From positions 1 to 8,740 of the forward strand of contig JBEQBT010000138.1 of the NCBI GenBank assembly GCA_041639705.1: a stretch of 8,740 bases of DNA, in the 5' to 3' direction. The stretch is from JARDZI01 sp041639705 (GTDB lineage Bacteria; Bacillota; Clostridia; Clostridiales; Caloramatoraceae). The position numbers were made by a program, and so were the translations under genes. Below, piece by piece: positions 6,518 to 8,740 of this stretch; position 1 is the first letter of the stretch, and each line of letters begins with the position of its first letter. Below the pieces are notes generated by a model. The model did not search any database and was not told the origin of the DNA. It saw nothing but the letters and a program-made list of their open reading frames with translations.

Positions 6518-6918
6518 TGAGATTTCCCTTCATTAAGGAAGCAGTATCATCTCTATTTAAAAAGCCAAGTACAGAAAGGTTCCCATTTGAACCAAAAGAA
6601 GCACCTGACCACTATAGAGGGAAGATTGCATATGATCCAGAAAAATGCATAAACTGTGGAATGTGCATAAAAGTGTGTGCTCCTGCTGCAATTACTAGAA
6701 CTGTTGAGAAATTAGAAGAGGGGGATAAAATAACCTTTGAATTCTATATGGGTTCATGCACCTTCTGTCAAATGTGTGCAGATTTTTGTCATAGAAATGC
6801 AATTGAATTAACTAAGGATTATTTAATGATAGGTCAGGATAGGGAAGATTTCATGGTAAGAGGTACGTTTATTAAAAAGCCGCCTCAAAAGCCTGTTGTT
6901 CCGGCGAAACCAATTTAG
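6517..6918 (+). CDS. mbhN: NuoI/MbhN-like 2[4Fe-4S] ferredoxin subunit
   Basis: This 133-residue iron-sulfur protein would accept electrons from soluble ferredoxin and pass them to the MbhJ cluster. Two ligand sets are complete: Cys44, 47, 50 and 54 in CINCGMCIKVCAP, and Cys81, 84, 87 and 91 in CTFCQMCADFCH. In the second set the usual Pro after the last Cys is His. The N-terminus (KEAVSSLFKKPSTERFP) resembles the membrane-associated start of NuoI-type subunits. The C-terminus is a Lys/Pro-rich tail (KKPPQKPVVPAKP). The start overlaps the mbhJ stop by one base after AAAGGAGGGA (6501-6510). It is the last gene of the operon, as mbhN is in Thermococcales, and a hairpin terminator follows. Confidence 0.93.
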   Translation: MRFPFIKEAVSSLFKKPSTERFPFEPKEAPDHYRGKIAYDPEKCINCGMCIKVCAPAAITRTVEKLEEGDKITFEFYMGSCTFCQMCADFCHRNAIELTKDYLMIGQDREDFMVRGTFIKKPPQKPVVPAKPI

Positions 6919-6939
6919 AAACAGAAGATGAGTAAATTT

Positions 6940-6977
6940 ATATGGAGCTAATCCAATTGTGGCTAGCTCCATATTTT
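6940..6977 (+). terminator. Probable intrinsic terminator of the hydrogenase operon
   Basis: The arms ATATGGAGCTA (6940-6950) and TAGCTCCATAT (6964-6974) pair over 11 bases. Inside, CCA (6953-6955) can pair with TGG (6960-6962) across a four-base loop. Only a short T run (6974-6977) follows, so termination may be incomplete. It lies 21 bases after the mbhN stop and before the deoC promoter. Confidence 0.75.
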
Positions 6978-7002
6978 AAAACAGCACTATATAATAAAAT
7001 AT

Positions 7003-7031
7003 TTGATATTTATTTGTTTTTATTCTAAAAT
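7003..7031 (+). promoter_or_regulatory. Predicted sigma-A-type promoter of deoC
   Basis: TTGATA (7003-7008) and TAAAAT (7026-7031) are separated by exactly 17 bases, and each differs from consensus at one position. Transcription would begin near 7038, downstream of the ATG at 7034, which supports the deoC start at 7061. No operator or riboswitch fold is evident between the promoter and the gene. Confidence 0.65.
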
Positions 7032-7045
7032 AGATGTGCAATATG

Positions 7046-7053
7046 AAGGGAGG
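7046..7053 (+). promoter_or_regulatory. Ribosome binding site that fixes the start of deoC
   Basis: AAGGGAGG stands 7 bases before the ATG at 7061. The in-frame ATG at 7034 would add nine residues (MCNMKGGII), has no site and lies at or before the predicted transcription start. Confidence 0.8.
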
Positions 7054-7060
7054 AATTATT

Positions 7061-7738
7061 ATGATAACTAAAGAATACATAGCATCAATTATTGACCATA
7101 CAATTTTAAAACCTGAGGCAACACCAAATGATGTAAAGAAAATATGCAAAGAGGCTGTAGAAAATAAGTTTGCTTCAGTATGTATTAATTCATGTTATAC
7201 AAAGCTAGTAGCCTCTGAAGTAAAAAACAGCGAAGTAAAGGTTTGTACAGTTGTTGGATTTCCTTTAGGAGTAATGTCAAGTGAATCAAAAGCATTTGAG
7301 GCTAAATGTGCTATTGAAGATGGAGCCCAGGAAATTGATATGGTAATCAATATTGGAATGCTTAAAGCAGGGAAAATTGAGTATGTAAAAAATGACATAT
7401 TAGCTGTAGTAAATGCAGCAAAAGGTAAGGCACTTATAAAGGTAATCATAGAAACTTGCCTTTTAACTGATGAAGAAAAGGTAGAAGCATGCAAACTTGC
7501 TAAGGCAGCTGGGGCAGATTTTGTAAAAACCTCAACTGGTTTTAGTAAATGGGGTGCAAAGGTTGAAGATGTAAAATTAATGAGAAAAACTGTAGGACCA
7601 GATATGGGAGTTAAGGCATCTGGAGGAGTACATGGATATGAAGATGCTGTAAATATGATAGAAGCAGGAGCTACTAGAATAGGAGCAAGCTCTTCACTAA
7701 AAGTTATTGGCAAAACAAATGAGGAAAAGGCATATTAA
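7061..7738 (+). CDS. deoC: Deoxyribose-phosphate aldolase
   Basis: DeoC cleaves 2-deoxyribose-5-phosphate to glyceraldehyde-3-phosphate and acetaldehyde in deoxynucleoside catabolism, in the cytoplasm. The protein has 225 residues, the usual size of the short bacterial form, and is a class I aldolase with a TIM-barrel fold. Catalytic features are visible: the Schiff-base Lys156 in FVKTSTGF, the second Lys185 in VKASGGV, and Asp93 in EIDMVIN. The start DHTILKP (12-18) is also typical. I chose the ATG at 7061 because of its ribosome site and because the predicted promoter puts transcription start after the ATG at 7034. The gene stands alone between two terminators with its own promoter. No other deo genes are seen beside it, and there is no evident functional link to the hydrogenase operon. 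Confidence 0.96.
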   Translation: MITKEYIASIIDHTILKPEATPNDVKKICKEAVENKFASVCINSCYTKLVASEVKNSEVKVCTVVGFPLGVMSSESKAFEAKCAIEDGAQEIDMVINIGMLKAGKIEYVKNDILAVVNAAKGKALIKVIIETCLLTDEEKVEACKLAKAAGADFVKTSTGFSKWGAKVEDVKLMRKTVGPDMGVKASGGVHGYEDAVNMIEAGATRIGASSSLKVIGKTNEEKAY

Positions 7739-7746
7739 TAGAAGTC

Positions 7747-7780
7747 AAAAAAGATAGCAATTGAGCTATCTTTTTTATTT
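7747..7780 (+). terminator. Intrinsic terminator after deoC
   Basis: A perfect 12-base stem pairs AAAAAAGATAGC (7747-7758) with GCTATCTTTTTT (7765-7776) around the loop AATTGA, and the T run continues into ATTT. It begins 8 bases after the deoC stop. The A run on the left arm means it could also work in reverse. Confidence 0.92.
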
Positions 7781-7819
7781 GCAAAGTTGCATTGCTGTCA
7801 TTGGTATGAAACACTATAT

Positions 7820-7889
7820 GTCATCCTGGACGAAGTGAAGGATCTTAATACGCACCATAGGGAAGATCCTTCGCTACGTTCAGGATGAC
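7820..7889. repeat. Palindromic intergenic repeat element
   Basis: Two 27-base arms (7820-7846 and 7863-7889) are inverted repeats around a 16-base centre. The left arm begins GTCATCCTGGACGAAGTG and ends GAAGGATCTT; the right arm is its reverse complement with 24 of 27 positions exact. Two of the three differences still give G-U pairs in RNA. The stretch is visibly richer in G+C than its surroundings. From memory, GTCATCCTGA-type repeats with a GAAGGATCT core occur in intergenic regions of many bacteria, so this is likely a dispersed repeat or a small non-autonomous element. Copy number in this genome is unknown. Confidence 0.8.
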
Positions 7890-7929
7890 CAGAACCTGAC
7901 TTTCATTTATCTTGGTGCGGGCGCAAGTG

Positions 7930-7990
7930 TGAATTCTGAACTTAGTGAAGAATCTTAATTACCGAAGGGCATACCTCACTTAGGTTGACA
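7930..7990. repeat. Degenerate second copy of the palindromic repeat
   Basis: Positions 7930-7956 (TGAATTCTGAAC, then TTAGTGAAGAATCTT) match the arm of the preceding repeat at 20 of 27 positions, in the left-arm orientation. A decayed right arm seems to follow, ending CACTTAGGTTGACA (7977-7990). A 7-base inverted pair, CGCACCA (7851-7857) and TGGTGCG (7913-7919), links the centre of the first unit to the spacer between the units. The right-arm assignment is weak. Confidence 0.5.
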
Positions 7991-8168
7991 AAGGATAGAC
8001 TTGCAGATCAAATAATTAAACAAAATATAAAAGTTACTTAAGAAAATATAAAAAACTATTATAAAAAACATGCTATTTAGAATATTATATATTAATCTTT
8101 GAATTCAGCAAACAATCATTTTGATTTGAAAAACTGCTGAATATGACTAAATGCAGAAGGAGGATAGC
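7991..8168 (+). promoter_or_regulatory. AT-rich leader of the Lon-family gene with nested inverted repeats
   Basis: No gene is seen here. AACATGCTAT (8067-8076) is exactly complementary to ATAGCATGTT (8164-8173), which contains the start codon at 8169. Two further G-U pairs would extend that helix into the ribosome site AAGGAGG (8157-8163). Nested inside, ATTCAGCA (8103-8110) pairs with TGCTGAAT (8135-8142). A promoter must lie in or before this stretch, but no box pair is convincing enough to call. A role in translation control or as operators is inference. Confidence 0.4.
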
Positions 8169-8740
8169 ATGTTAGAGTTTAAACAATTAAGTAGAAAAGA
8201 TCTGGAATTGAATTTTGATTTTATACCTATGTTTGAAGATAGCTCTGAAATTTCGCCATACGAGGATATTATCGGACAGGAAAGAGCTGTGGAAGCTATA
8301 GACATTGGACTAATGATGAATAAGAAGGGTTATAACATATACGTATCAGGTCCTAATGGGAATGGAAAAAGGAGTTATTTAATAAAAAAAATTATTGAGT
8401 ACGCTAGGGAAAAAACTTCTCCTGATGATTGGTGCTATGTATACAATTTTCTTGATGGAAATAAGCCCATAGCCATTTCTTTAAAATCTGGCAGTGCCTA
8501 TGAATTTAAAGAGGATATAGAAAGTTTTATCAATGAGCTATTTGAAAGGGTACCTAAGTCTTTTTCCATGGAAGAGTATGAAAAACAAAGAAACTCAATA
8601 ATGGAAAGGTATCAAAGATCAATACTACATCTTGCTGATAAATTACATGAAGAATCTAAATCTATGTCATTTAGTGTAAAAAGTACAAATGAAGGCTTTG
8701 CATTTGTACCAATAAGAGAAGAAAAGGAAATGAGTGAAAA
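8169..8740 (+). CDS. Lon-family ATP-dependent protease, N-terminal part (AAA_32 type, 3' partial)
   Basis: The frame is open from the ATG at 8169 to the window edge, giving 190 complete codons; the family is usually around 750-800 residues, so most of the gene is outside. The start has AAGGAGG (8157-8163) 5 bases upstream. The N-terminus resembles the Lon-like proteases that carry an AAA_32 domain. The IIGQERAVEAIDIGLMM segment (34-50) is followed by GYNIYVSG and a Walker A motif GPNGNGKRS (61-69), where Lys is followed by Arg-Ser. Next comes DDWCYVYNFLDGNKPIAI (about 85-103), the family's YV-x-NF-x-D-x-x-x-P signature. Residues 130-165 are rich in charged residues and may form a coiled coil, as expected for the inserted helical region. 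The Walker B motif and the Ser-Lys protease dyad would lie beyond the window, so catalytic competence cannot be judged. Confidence 0.85.
   Translation, partial: MLEFKQLSRKDLELNFDFIPMFEDSSEISPYEDIIGQERAVEAIDIGLMMNKKGYNIYVSGPNGNGKRSYLIKKIIEYAREKTSPDDWCYVYNFLDGNKPIAISLKSGSAYEFKEDIESFINELFERVPKSFSMEEYEKQRNSIMERYQRSILHLADKLHEESKSMSFSVKSTNEGFAFVPIREEKEMSE

Noticed and set aside
7034..7060. Upstream in-frame ATG for deoC
   Set aside because: It lies at or before the predicted transcription start and has no ribosome site. The ATG at 7061 has both the site and the typical DeoC N-terminus.
7195..7713. Long open frame on the minus strand opposite deoC (172 residues)
   Set aside because: It is antisense to a clear, complete deoC, has no ribosome site and shows no recognisable motif. 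It is a codon-bias shadow.
7985..8013. Perfect TTGACA at 7985-7990 as a -35 box for the Lon-family gene
   Set aside because: The matching -10 position at 17 bases is only TCAAAT, and the TTGACA is explained by the decayed arm of the repeat. It is possible but not convincing.
7781..8168. CRISPR array or tRNA in the repeat-bearing intergenic region
   Set aside because: The repeats are inverted arms without regular spacers, and no cloverleaf is visible.

Overview
The window is low-GC DNA with strong AAGGAGG-type ribosome binding sites, closely packed genes and frequent TTG starts. Together with the gene content this points to an anaerobic Clostridium-like Firmicute; the species cannot be told from the sequence. 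All genes read on the + strand.

Positions 1-6918 are one operon that enters from the left edge. It starts with the nickel-insertion GTPase HypB (5' end cut off) and continues with eleven genes for a membrane-bound, Mrp-linked group 4 [NiFe]-hydrogenase, or a close relative, of the MBH type known from Thermococcales. The antiporter module comes first: MnhE, MnhF, MnhG, a MbhD/DUF4040 protein, MbhE, MnhB and MnhC. Next is a MnhD-like proton channel with an extra C-terminal part resembling MbhI. The electron-transfer and membrane-anchor module follows: a NuoH/MbhM membrane subunit, a NuoB/MbhJ small subunit with four cluster ligands, and a NuoI/MbhN two-cluster ferredoxin. By analogy, ferredoxin electrons would pass through MbhN and MbhJ to a [NiFe] site, and the released energy would drive proton and sodium movement through the membrane subunits. 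The catalytic large subunit (MbhL/NuoD-like) and its partner MbhK (NuoC-like) are absent from the visible operon, where they would be expected beside MbhJ. They may lie upstream of hypB or elsewhere. The operon closes with a hairpin terminator near 6940-6977.

Positions 6979-7780 are a separate unit: deoC (deoxyribose-phosphate aldolase) with its own near-consensus promoter and a strong terminator.

Positions 7781-8168 hold no gene. The stretch contains a palindromic intergenic repeat element (7820-7889), a degenerate further copy (about 7930-7990), and an AT-rich leader. Two nested inverted repeats in the leader could fold over the start of the next gene. That gene, from 8169 to the window edge, encodes the N-terminal part of a Lon-family ATP-dependent protease of the AAA_32 type.

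The points most worth a second look are the missing large subunit with the unusual M-J-N order, the apparent H-I fusion, the strict link between TTG starts and intergenic gaps, the repeat palindromes, and the fold over the protease start codon.
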